Source: Gnetum montanum (lineage: Eukaryota > Streptophyta > Gnetopsida > Gnetales > Gnetaceae). From it: a stretch of 26,272 nt of DNA. The translations under genes were made by a program, and so were the position numbers. Location of the stretch: assembly GCA_015680685.1 (NCBI GenBank), contig MNCI01020350.1:71676-97947 (forward strand), given 5' to 3'. Of this stretch, positions 18,110-26,272 are shown one piece after another. Each line of letters begins with the position of its first letter. The first letter of the stretch is position 1. The notes under the pieces were generated by a model. It made no database searches. It saw only the letters and a list, made by a program, of their open reading frames with translations, and was not told where the DNA came from.

Positions 18110-19208
18110 ATGAGGGTCACAACATATAATGTGCTTACAAGGTCCCTAGCCAATAAAAGACAAAATTTGCTATGTCCACCCTGGGCCTTGAATTGGCATG
18201 AGTATGGATATCCACATATCCCTGCAAAACTATAAGATTTGAATGTCAATGTCCTATGTTTACAAGAATTCCTGCAATGGGAATTTCTACATCAATTCCA
18301 ACCCAGGTTGAAAAAGTTGGGATATGAAGCCATTTATAAGAAAAAAGGTTCATATGATGGTTCTTCCTATAAGCCATACTGATTAGCTTACCACAGGAAC
18401 TATAGCATGGATAGTTGTGTAATCTGCTATAAGGAAGCCAAGCTTCAATTGATACAAAGGTTTAAATAGAAAATAAAAAACATGATTCTTAAAATTCCAG
18501 AACTTCAAATCATGGCAAAGATAGAACATTCAAAATTCTAGAGAAGCCACAAAGCCTTGGCATTAGTATTTAAAATGTAGTTAATAGGAAGACATGTATG
18601 TATGGTCAACACATATTTAATCACAATTTTATACTTTGTCAAGTGTCTTACTTAGTTAATTAGATCAAGGAAAGCTTGAAGTATAAGATATTCCTAACCC
18701 ATACCATTTTCCACCTCGTGTTATTCATCCTTTGTGGAGACTTCAATGCGAAAGTTGAAAGTAGTATTCATCAATTCCTAAAATATGAACATGTAAAAGA
18801 GCATTTAAAGAAGAACCTGACTTGAAGAAGATATTCCCATCCATTCATCATACCATTCATTTGGCTAGTGCATACTCTACTTATTTCAAAATCTCAATAA
18901 ACAAGTTGAATCCCAAAATTTGAAAACAAATGATGCTAGTGAATAGTATTCATCAAGAACTGCAACTCACCAACTATACTACCATGACTACTAAAGATGA
19001 GTTAACATCCTACTTCATTAAGATCCTAGATTACATTTGGTACAATGTCTAATTATTTCAAGTTATTAAGTTATTATAGTTAGTTTCTAAGGAAGAAGTC
19101 AAGGAGTAAGATCAATCCCTACCATTTTGAACAAGGCCATCCGACCATGTAGCTTTGATGGCAGAACTACAACTACATTCCTTGATCCCTGAGGTTGATG
19201 ATAATTAG
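18110..19208 (+). pseudogene. CCR4-type deadenylase (EEP domain) pseudogene, intron-less
   Basis: The six-frame reading gives the EEP nuclease motifs of the CCR4/Ngl family in order over 1.1 kb. They are MRVTTYNVL, CPPWALNW, NVLCLQEF (metal-binding Glu at 18266-18268), LGYEAIYKKKGS, DSCVICYKEAK (normally DGC), RHVCMVNTY (catalytic NTH, His now Tyr at 18614), ILCGDFNAK (18736-18747, new frame), HLASAYSTY, ILDYIWYNV (Asp at 19029) and PSDHVALMAEL (19137-19169). The three frame blocks are joined by two small indels, and stops are point changes such as TAA, TAG and TGA. CCR4-family enzymes remove mRNA poly(A) tails in the cytoplasm. The absence of introns across the whole domain suggests a processed retrocopy. 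No poly(A) tract remains. The CCR4-specific motifs argue against a LINE endonuclease. Confidence 0.75.
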
Positions 19209-19396
19209 GGAGTTTCTTAACTTACTTTTATTTCTTGTTATATTAATCTTTATTTATTAAAATTTATACTTCTAAATTAGGTAAATATAATATTTTGAGT
19301 AATACAAGTGGAAAAAGGATTTGCCCTACCTTCACTTAGGTAACCAAATATAAGTTGCACTTTGTGTGACCCTAGTGATGAAGCATTAATAAGCCA

Positions 19397-19500
19397 TGTC
19401 GATGGGCCCAAGTTGATGTAGCCTCATCAATGGGCCCCCATTGACGAGGTTCCATTTACATGGTTTTTCCCCATCAATGGGGCCACATCAATGTAGCGTT
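19397..19500 (+). promoter_or_regulatory. U3 palindrome array, LTR D (CATCAATG class)
   Basis: Alternating GTCGATGGGCCC, AGTTGATG, CATCAATGGGCCCCCATTGACG and CCCATCAATGGGG words form several inverted repeats (CATCAATGGG opposite CCCATTGACG, for example). This is the counterpart of the cluster in LTR B, upstream of the TATA box. Confidence 0.4.
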
Positions 19501-19677
19501 TTCTATGTTGACAAGGCACTGTTGACATAGCCCTAGAGCAAAAACTATAAATACAAGCTTCCAGCCATGTTTATACGTATCATATTCATAGTAGTAGCCG
19601 AACTCTTGTATTTTTTACATTTGAAAGTTCGAATATTTCTCTTGAGTGCCCATAGCAAGAGTCATTAAGTGTATGGA

Positions 19678-19731
19678 TCTTTATTCAAGCATTGTTGTAC
19701 CTGAGCATGACAGTGTGTATGGTAATAAAGA
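19678..19731 (+). promoter_or_regulatory. Conserved poly(A)-signal stem, LTR D
   Basis: TCTTTATT (19678-19685) pairs perfectly with AATAAAGA (19724-19731). The loop sequence is similar to LTR B (TTGTACCTGAGCA versus ATGTACCTAAGCA). Confidence 0.6.
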
Positions 19732-20061
19732 CAAGTTTCTTGATAAACCTTGCAGCATTCTGGATAGTTTAGATATTTATTTATGCATTTAATGCTTATA
19801 GTTAATTATTTAATGTTCTCTAGTAATTAAGAAAAATAAGATAGATAGATTAAATACATAAGTACGACCACTTCAAGTGTAACACATATTCGCTTGGTAA
19901 TCCCAATAGCGTTATTGCTTGGTATGCCTAGTAACGTAGCGCTTGATAATCATGTAGTGGATACGTGGGTTCAAGATGTGTATGAAAAGTGGGAATGAAT
20001 GCTTATGTTAGGATTAGTTAGAGACTTGTTAGTTAGTTAATTTAGATTAGTCATTAAATTA

Positions 20062-20092
<31 letters not shown>

Positions 20093-20097
20093 TCTCT
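20062..20097. repeat. (CT)n microsatellite in LTR D
   Basis: About 18 CT units occur with one CCC interruption. LTR B has only a short pyrimidine-rich stretch in this place, so the repeat expanded in D or its lineage. An ambiguous base at 20130 lies 33 bases downstream. Confidence 0.9.
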
Positions 20098-20338
20098 TTT
20101 CAAGCACCCAAAAACATAAAACATAAAATNATAAAAATGATATGCCTTGATTACTCTTAACCATACCATTATGCTTCACCAGTGTAATCGAGAAAACAAC
20201 AAATGACCTTAGGGCAAGGTTCATTTCCTAGAAGACTAGTGTACCAGAAACTGTAAAGTCCATGGAATTCAACCAAATCATGCATGAACGCTTTGTGATT
20301 AGTATGGTTGGGCATAGGGGTACCTCATCCCTCATCAT

Positions 20339-20356
20339 TGGTGCTACTGCCAGGGA
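20339..20356 (+). other. Primer-binding site of element D (degenerate tRNA-Asp type)
   Basis: TGGTGCTACTGCCAGGGA begins two bases after the LTR end and differs from the tRNA-Asp complement at five positions, all transitions. The position and remaining match identify it. Confidence 0.65.
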
Positions 20357-20372
20357 CTTTGTTTGTTGAAGC

Positions 20373-21288
20373 ATGCGCTATCTAGGATCAATGAATATTA
20401 TTAATATCATTAGACAAATTCTCAAGGTCAACATCACTTTTACACAACATATAACTACTACGCACACTAATAATTTTATTTTTTGCAAAATTTCTTCTTC
20501 CCATAGGCATGAAGATGTTAAACCATTGGTCCCACAGGAGTGCAAAGTGGTATACACTCATCCAAATGAGTATGTACTAGACTTCATCTTCATCCTACAT
20601 CAAGATGAACAGCTACAATGGCATGATATGCAGGACAACATTGTATTACCTTCTAATAGATCTATGTTTGGGATGCTATTTCAAACCCTTAAAAAATTGC
20701 ACATCTCAAACCTTCATGAGGAATACGTTGTGAATGATCATGACACTCAAGACTACCATCCCACTGAAACACAATGCAAGCAAGATCAACACCAGGCAAA
20801 GCACCACGAGTTTATGAAGGGAAAACATTTTACTAATCCCTTGTTCCTCCTAAATCAAGATGACAATGAGGATCCTCACTTTGAACATTCTCAACATGAA
20901 GATTCTCCACCCCTTGTTGTTGGTAATGAGGGTGTGACCCTGAACAATGATCCACTATTCATAAACCAAGTTCAAGAAAAAGTGATAGTTAAGGTAGGAA
21001 CTTAGGTAAACATCACAATGGCAAAGGATCTAAGGATGGTGTTTGTAATGAATGAAGAGGTGATGGTGGACACCATGGTGGTGGTGGTGGTCCACCTTCC
21101 TCTTCATCCAATTCCAAACATTCCTCTTCATCTACTAGATCTCATAAAACCCACCATTAAAAAATCATGATGAAGGTAATCAACAAGACAACAATGACCA
21201 TCAAGGCCATCAAGAACACAGATGTGATAAAAACCATCATCGACATCATCAACACAATCATGATGATGAACCTCTATTGGTGACTTGA
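20373..21288 (+). pseudogene. Upstream N-terminal domain (ORF0-like) of D
   Basis: The frame 20373-21005 (210 codons) contains VVYTHPNEYVLDFIFIL, HQDEQLQWHDM, NIVLP and DYHPTETQC, each matched in element E. It then shifts into a Gly/Ser/His stretch (GGHHGGGGGPPSSSS) and, in a third frame, a strongly His/Asp/Gln-rich stretch. It ends at TGA (21286-21288), followed by AGC and the gag ATG. The conserved aromatic and charged residues suggest a folded domain. The His-rich part could bind metal or nucleic acid (inference). I know no named family for it. The start at 20373 is the first ATG after the PBS, so it is plausible but unproven. Confidence 0.55.
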
Positions 21289-22050
21289 AGCATGCTCAAC
21301 ATTGCAAAGGCAGTAAAGATCCCAACTAGGCATATGAAAGATAGCTAGATCAAGCACTTAGACATGAATAATATCCCACGATTTGAGGGGGATACAATTC
21401 TGATCCGTAGAATCATCTACAAGCTTTCCACAATGCTTGTGCCTTACAAAACATTTAAATTGATTGCTAGAAACTCAATATTTTTCCTAGGACACTCATT
21501 AAGAAAGCTGAGAGTTGGTACTAGTTCTTGGAACTAGAATCAATTCACTGATTAAGTACCATGTTAGAGCTGTTTAATGACAAATACTAGACATGCTCCA
21601 AAGTGTCTAATCTGAGAAGGCAAATCCAATGTTGGAAATAGGGAATACATGAACCCTTGGATGCTTCCATGGGTAGATTCTATTCACTCTTACATTGATG
21701 CCTTGGCCATGGTTATTCTTAGAGGAAACAACTTTGTCACATCATAGATGGGCTTAGAGTAGAAAGAAGAAGAACCCTTGTGATGTATGCCCAAGGAAGA
21801 TTTTCAAAATTAAAGAGCTAATTAGAGCTAAAAAAAGACAAAATGTGTAGAAGAGTATAATAGAGACTCTTCCATTAGAAAATGAGAGGTCTGATTTTGT
21901 GACAAGGAGGAGTCACCAGTTGATGAAGTGGTGAATAGGAAAACTTTGCCCATCCAAAAGTCTATTTTTGATATTTTGGAAAAGCTTGAAAAGTTATGGG
22001 ACTCTTTGGATTAAAAATTTTAAATTTCTATGAAGATCATAGAAGAATCC
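21289..22050 (+). pseudogene. Gag of element D (zinc knuckle deleted)
   Basis: Starting at ATG 21292 (MLNIAKAVKIPTRH), the frame gives LDMNNIPRFEG, then after a one-base slip IFPRTLIKKAESWY, LELFNDKY, EPLDASMGRFYSLL and HIIDGLRVERRRTLVMYAQG. More than ten stops, many at Gln- or Trp-like places, interrupt it. After KIIEES the homology to E jumps over about 180 bp that contain the knuckle in E. The junction falls exactly at the single ambiguous base 22051. Either the copy has lost the knuckle or the assembly collapsed here. Confidence 0.75.
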
Positions 22051-22051
22051 N

Positions 22052-22800
22052 TTACACTTACAAGAGTCTAAGGTGTATGCATTAAATCCTCAACTAGCAT
22101 GTAGGTAGGCACCTAGATGATTGCCTTATCCTCAAGGCAATCCAAGGTAGTTCTACCAACAACAATAAGCTTATTACCCAAGTCGAACTCCATCACAACC
22201 ATATGAACAATACCAATAGTGGCACCAACCACAATCATGGGAAGTGCCACCACCAAGGCAATAATATCCTTATAAGCAACTAGATCCATACGGGTACTAT
22301 GTTCAACAACCTATCTCTCCAAGAAGTTTTGCAAGCCACACCTCATTTCAACATCACTACTACCCTCTAAAGTACCATTGAACACATTCATCATCTACTT
22401 GAGGGAAGAACCCATACCCATATCACCCTCTACATCTATCTCCACACATACCTATACCCTCAACCTAATTAACTCCTACTCTATTCATGTAGGAAGAAAT
22501 TCCTTCATAGCCACAACAATGAAATGCTATGAGGGCAATACATTCACAACTGGCTTTCTAGCCAAGTGGTTTAGATAATCTATCCAAGAAACAACCCTTT
22601 TCGACCCAATAGTCCTTTCAAACCCTCACAATTTAATGTGATTGGTCACCTTGCATCTCCAACACCCTCATACTTTACATCAAACACCTTCAAGTTCCCT
22701 TCAAATCAAATGCTACCTTGGATCTGTATTGTGACGTTAACTCATGGTTTTTTCGATTGGATCAAGGCTGGTAGTGTTCCCATGAAAAAATCTAACCTAG
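22052..22800 (+). pseudogene. Gag proline/glutamine-rich tail of D
   Basis: Low-complexity Pro/Gln/Tyr/His sequence with DPYGYYVQQPISP matches the tail of gag in E. Many frameshifts occur. The open frames at 22378-22578 and 22638-22928 cover parts of it, and only the second continues into the protease. Confidence 0.55.
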
Positions 22801-23210
22801 GAAGTCCTCTCCTTTACTTGCAAATTTCTAGACATCAGCCATGCAAGGCTCTTCTTAATTCTAGTTCTAGTGTCAATCTCATCTCTCATGACATGTACCA
22901 CCTCTCAAGAAAAGCAACATCTGTTTAGAATTGGTAAACTAATCAATTACTATTCCTCTAGGATTAGTAAAGGTCATTGTGATCATAGTTAGTGGGTGAT
23001 CCTATCTTGCTAATTCTCTAGTGATCAAGGTTGAAAATTGCAAAGGTGACTTTTCCATCATTATGGGAAGGGCTTGGTTAAGCACAGTCGATGCACATAT
23101 GGGCATAAGGAACCTCTCCTTATAAATCTCCAAGGAAAATGAATTTGGAAAGCTAGAGAAGAAACATATTCCATGCATCATGTATAGCAATAATGGGTGC
23201 AATTGTGTCC
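22801..23210 (+). pseudogene. Retropepsin-like protease of D, catalytic Asp lost
   Basis: The active-site segment reads KALLNSSSSVNLI: the catalytic Asp codon is now AAT (22857-22859) and the following Gly is also lost. Downstream are IPLGLVKVIVIIVSG, DFSIIMGRAWLSTVDAH and ISKENEFGKLEKKHIPC, aligned with the protease of E. The change GAT to AAT is what deamination on the opposite strand would give. The enzyme would process Gag-Pol, and this copy cannot. Confidence 0.7.
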
Positions 23211-23356
23211 AAAATATTTGATCCATTAAAAGTACATACATCAAAGCATGCAATTAGTGTGCACAAGAAATAGATATTCAAAAGTTTCTATACATAGCAA
23301 CCAAAAAATAAGAGGGCACCCAGTGGCTAATAGCTAACTCAAAGAACACATTATGC

Positions 23357-23593
23357 ATGGAACCAACTGAGAGCCTAACATGTGCTTATGTTGAAATCAT
23401 GGATGAACTTGAGCAAGTTCATCACCAACTCTTTAATGATGAAGATGATGATACCTATTGGAAAGAGTTGAAAATCCTTGATAACTTTAACCAAGAGCTA
23501 GTAGAGCTGAAAACTCTATCAGCTAGCATGGAATATGCATTTTTAAATAATGGTAAACTAGTCATAATTAATGTCAAACTTTCTCCTAAATAA
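23357..23593 (+). pseudogene. Protease-RT linker of D
   Basis: An uninterrupted 78-codon frame encodes an acidic, probably helical segment (EIMDELEQVHHQLFNDEDDD ... ELVELKTLSASMEYAFL). In Athila-like pol a linker of this kind precedes RT, often ending in a phrase like the LEYAFL...VIIxxxLS seen here. It is part of the polyprotein rather than a separate gene. The minus-strand frame at 23455-23685 is a shadow. Confidence 0.6.
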
Positions 23594-23734
23594 AGAGAAA
23601 CGTTGTTTAATGTGATTAACAAATGGTCAATAGCCTTTGCTTGGTCATATCCCAAGCTAACAAAATTGATCAAAGGATATGCCAACCTTACATTTACACC
23701 AACCCAACCATGAAGCCAAGAAGGTAGTCACAGA

Positions 23735-24480
23735 AGTGCTTGAATCCCAAATTTAAGCAAATCATCAAGGAGGAAATAGAGCAACTCCTTAAGGCAAGGT
23801 TCATCTATCCCATCATGAATAATGAGTGGGTTAGCCCACTCGTGATTATGCCAAAGAAAGATGACAAGTGCGGGTCTGCATCAAATTCAGGCTATTAAAT
23901 ATGGCAACATTTAAAGATCATTTTCCATTGTCATTTGTGGATCAAGTGTTGGACACCACATCCAAGCATTGCTATTATAGCTTCTTGGATGGTTAGAGTG
24001 GCTATAACCAAATACAAATTGTGCCAAAAGATCAAGCCAAGACAACATTCATGAGTCCCTAGGGGACGTTTGCATATTATAAGATGTTATTCGGTCTATG
24101 CAATGCCCCTACAACATTTCAATGCCAAGTCCTTAGCATTTTCCAATAGCAAATCAGTCGTGGTGTGGAAGTCTTCATGAATGACTTCTCCACCTATGGA
24201 GCTATGTTTGAGAAATCCTTTAACTACCTTGAGCAAGTACTAAAAAGATGTGTGGAAATAAATTTGTGGCTCAACTAGCAAAAAAGTCACCTCATGTTCC
24301 AAGAAGGCATTGTGTTAGGGCACTGAATTTCACAAGAAAGGATTGAGGTAGATTCAAAAAAGATAAGGATCATTCAAGGAATTACACATCAACCAAAGAT
24401 AATCAAAGATGTTAAATCATTCCTTAGACATACTAGCTACTACCAGTGATTCATAGAAAATTTCTCTTAGATCGCAAAGC
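23735..24480 (+). pseudogene. Reverse transcriptase of D, catalytic Asp lost
   Basis: Clear RT blocks run in order: LNPKFKQIIKEEIEQLL, WVSPLVIMPKKDDK (then a one-base slip), RVCIKFRLLNMATFKDHFPL, YSFLDG with a stop before SGYNQIQIVPKD, FAYYKMLFGLCNAPTTFQ, and the catalytic box VFMNDFSTYG. The box should be [YF]-x-D-D, but its first Asp is Asn (AAT, 24180-24182). The thumb and connection follow with GIVLGH and PLVVLTKKDAPFIW. The closest pattern I know is Athila/Tat-type plant RT. Stops and slips make it inactive. It would copy element RNA to DNA in cytoplasmic particles. Confidence 0.85.
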
Positions 24481-24579
24481 CATTGGTTGTGCTGACGAAG
24501 AAAGATGCTCCATTCATCTGGACTAGCAAATGTGAACATGCATTCCATTAGTTGAAGGAAAAACTTGTAGAAACTCCAA

Positions 24580-25000
24580 TTCTATGAGCACCAAACTAGT
24601 CTAGACCATTTCATATAATGACAGACACATCTAATTATGCTTTGGAAGTTGTGCTTACATAGTTGAACAATAAAAAATGTTCATATTACATCCACTGTGC
24701 AAGCCAAAGCATTGTGGATGGAAAGTTAAATTACACCACAACTAAAAAAGAACTAATGGCAGTGGTGTATACCTTTGAAAAGTTCAAATACTATGTGCTT
24801 GGCTATAAAGTTTTTGTGCACATAGATCACAGTGCCATTCACTTCCTAATGAACAAGCCAGCAATGAGCCCTCATATCATACGGTGGCTCATGATCTTTC
24901 AGGAATTTGATCTCATGATGGTGGATCAAAAAGCGATTAAGAATGTGGTCATTTACCACCTCTCTCAATTAAGATGGGATAACAAAGAGGAGGAGAGCCA
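24580..25000 (+). pseudogene. RNase H domain of D
   Basis: The domain begins around FHIMTDTSNYALEVVL (first catalytic Asp at 24624-24626), has one stop, and continues in a 148-codon open frame. That frame carries the Ty3-type motifs KELMAVVYTFEKFKYYVLG and VFVHIDHSAIHFLMNK, and IIRWLMIFQEFDLMM. The DH pair is the conserved fourth metal-site region. Unusually little damage is seen here compared with RT. It removes RNA from the RNA-DNA hybrid. Confidence 0.8.
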
Positions 25001-25219
25001 ACTCTCTAATCAATTTCTAGAGGAACTCCTCGTTACAAAAGCAATAAATGACCAAGTGCCCACAGAAACAAAATGGTATTATGGCATTCTCATTTATGTT
25101 CTCACTTAGGAGATGCCACAAGATCTTGACTTTAGAAAGAAGTAAAAATTTCTTCATCGGGCTAAATATTTCATGGAAATCAATGGACACTTCTACAAGG
25201 TGTGCACTGATGGCTTGAT

Positions 25220-26272
25220 TTGCTAGTGTAACCCTGATGAAGATCAACTATGCATTCTCTAGGATGCTCACGAAGGGCCTTGTGGAGGCCACCATGTAGG
25301 AGACACATGGCCATAAAAATCTTGATGGTAGGATACTATTGGCCTACAATATTTAGGGATACCCACTAGTTTGTTCAATCTTATGAACATTATCAATGAG
25401 ATGGTGGGATGACTGCTCGAATGGAAAGTCCTCAATCATGGATTCAACCACTGGAGTCCTTTATCATATGGGGCATTGACTTCATGGATCCCATCACACC
25501 CATGTCCAATGGAAAGGTGTATATCATCATAGCACTTGACTACTGCTTAAAATTGGTAGAAGTAGTAGCCATCACCAATTATACATCATCCACTATTACT
25601 AGATTTATACAACAACATGTTGTAAACACTTTTGGGATGCCACATGCAGTGATTTCTGACAACGGAACTTATTTTACAAGTATCACTTTTAAAAATCTAA
25701 TGCGACGCTTGGGGGTTGAACATAAATTAACAACACCCTATCATCCCCCAAGCCAACAATTAAGAAAAGGTAACTAATCAGAAGATCACAAAGATCCTAA
25801 CAAGGACCATAAGCAAATATAGGAGAGATTGGAGCACAAAACTTAATAATGCCCTATGGGCCTACCACTCAACATGGAAACTCCCTATTGGCAACTCTCC
25901 CTACAAGCTAGTGTATAGAAAACTTCCAACACTTCCAATTCAATTTGAGCTTTGTACACTCTCAATAGCCTATGACCTAAATATTGACCTAAGTCTAGCA
26001 TAAAAACAAAGACTAAACAACCTCAACATGCTAGATGAAAACCTACTGGTGGCCCTATCTTTGAATGAAGTGCATAAGGTATTCAACAAGCAATGACATG
26101 ACCAAAGAATACAGAAAGTGAAATTCCAACTGGGAGATAAGGTTCTTTACTGGAATCCCACACATGTACCTTTGAAAATAAAATTTCAAACATTGTGAAA
26201 GGGATCTTATATAATTACTGAAACCTTTTCTTTTGGGGCCATGACCATATACAAACCTAAAAGCCTAAATAA
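25220..26272 (+). pseudogene. Integrase of D (zinc ligands lost, right end cut)
   Basis: The N-terminal zinc domain keeps HEGPCGGH (His at 25269 and 25290), but the two Cys ligands read Tyr (25382-25384, 25391-25393), each a TGT-to-TAT change. The DDE core is well kept: GIDFMDP (Asp 25478), ISDNGTYFTS (Asp 25658, 60 residues on) and, after a frameshift near 25755, the Glu at about 25764, the expected D-x35-E spacing. The C-terminal half has ALWAYHSTWK, GDKVLYWNP and a GPY/F-like KGSYIITETF. No chromodomain is seen before the window ends. It would insert the cDNA into the genome. Confidence 0.85.

Larger units (their letters stand above)
19376..20337 (+). repeat. 5' LTR of element D
   Basis: The 962-bp LTR runs from TGATGAAGCA to CTCATCA. 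U3 (about 170 bp) carries repeated CATCAATG/GTTGATG words with GGGCCC blocks at about 19397-19500, then TATAAATA at 19546-19553. The AATAAA stem is at 19678-19731. U5 has imperfect GCTTGGTAATCCCAATAGCG repeats at about 19890-19960, then a CT microsatellite and one ambiguous base at 20130. It is the same U3 class as LTR B. Confidence 0.85.
19376..26272 (+). mobile_element. Element D: Athila/Tat-like Ty3/gypsy with full pol order, right end outside window
   Basis: The order is 5' LTR, PBS, upstream domain, gag, proline-rich tail, protease, linker, RT, RNase H and integrase. It is cut by the window edge after the integrase C-terminus. Integrase downstream of RNase H is the Ty3/gypsy order, and no chromodomain is seen within the window. 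Catalytic residues in protease and RT and the integrase zinc ligands are mutated, and many stops are present, so it is inactive. CCTAG (19371-19375) is the candidate target duplication. Confidence 0.9.

Noticed and set aside
18037-18249. Minus-strand open frame of 70 codons
   Set aside because: It is antisense to the CCR4-like motifs CPPWALNW and TYNVL, which are read on the plus strand.
18700-18760. GDFN motif as evidence for a LINE endonuclease
   Set aside because: LINE endonucleases share GDFN, but CPPWALNW, ASAYSTY, LDYIWY and SDHVALMAEL in order are typical of CCR4-type proteins, and no LINE reverse transcriptase follows.
1-26272. tRNA, rRNA, CRISPR or bacterial-type operon
   Set aside because: No cloverleaf, rRNA core sequence, spaced direct-repeat array or clustered intact ORFs were seen; the tRNA-like matches are only the short primer-binding sites.

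Overview
The window looks like heterochromatic DNA of a large-genome land plant, plausibly a gymnosperm, although the species cannot be fixed from sequence alone. It is AT-rich and almost wholly built of old Ty3/gypsy LTR retrotransposons. They resemble the Athila/Tat (non-chromovirus) group: the primer-binding sites match plant tRNA-Asp, the gag carries a CX2CX3HX4C knuckle, and the integrase ends in a GPY/F-like module. No intact host gene was found. Most in-frame stops fall where CAA, CAG, CGA or TGG would be expected, the pattern left by cytosine methylation and deamination.

Layout. (1) 1-173: a GC-rich foreign segment ending in CAACA, probably the edge of another LTR element. (2) 174-4174, minus strand: the 5' half of element E, with LTR, PBS, an upstream N-terminal reading frame, gag and protease. 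E is inserted in (3) element A, of which only a coiled-coil 3' ORF, a PPT and the 3' LTR (5365-6276) remain. A is inserted in (4) element B, of which the homologous 3' ORF, PPT and 3' LTR (7097-7970) remain. (5) 7971-9835: unassigned decayed DNA. (6) 9836-15863: element C, with a truncated 5' LTR, PBS, a long gag pseudo-ORF, 1.86 kb of non-coding DNA where pol should be, a short 3' ORF, PPT and a full 3' LTR. It is a gag-only, probably non-autonomous element. (7) 15864-19375: an inter-element stretch that holds an intron-less, decayed copy of a CCR4-type (EEP superfamily) deadenylase gene at 18110-19208. (8) 19376-26272: element D on the plus strand, with 5' LTR, PBS, N-terminal frame, gag, protease, RT, RNase H and integrase, running off the right edge.

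How the parts fit. All five LTRs share one plan: a short U3 (about 120-170 bp) with tandem palindromes, a TATAAATA box, then an R region in which the AATAAA signal is the 3' arm of a conserved stem, then a long U5 with short repeats. D and E share a conserved domain upstream of gag that ends at the same TGA-AGC-ATG stop/start junction. A and B share a coiled-coil ORF between pol and the PPT. The least described features are this ORF, the upstream domain, the palindromic U3 and the poly(A)-signal stem.
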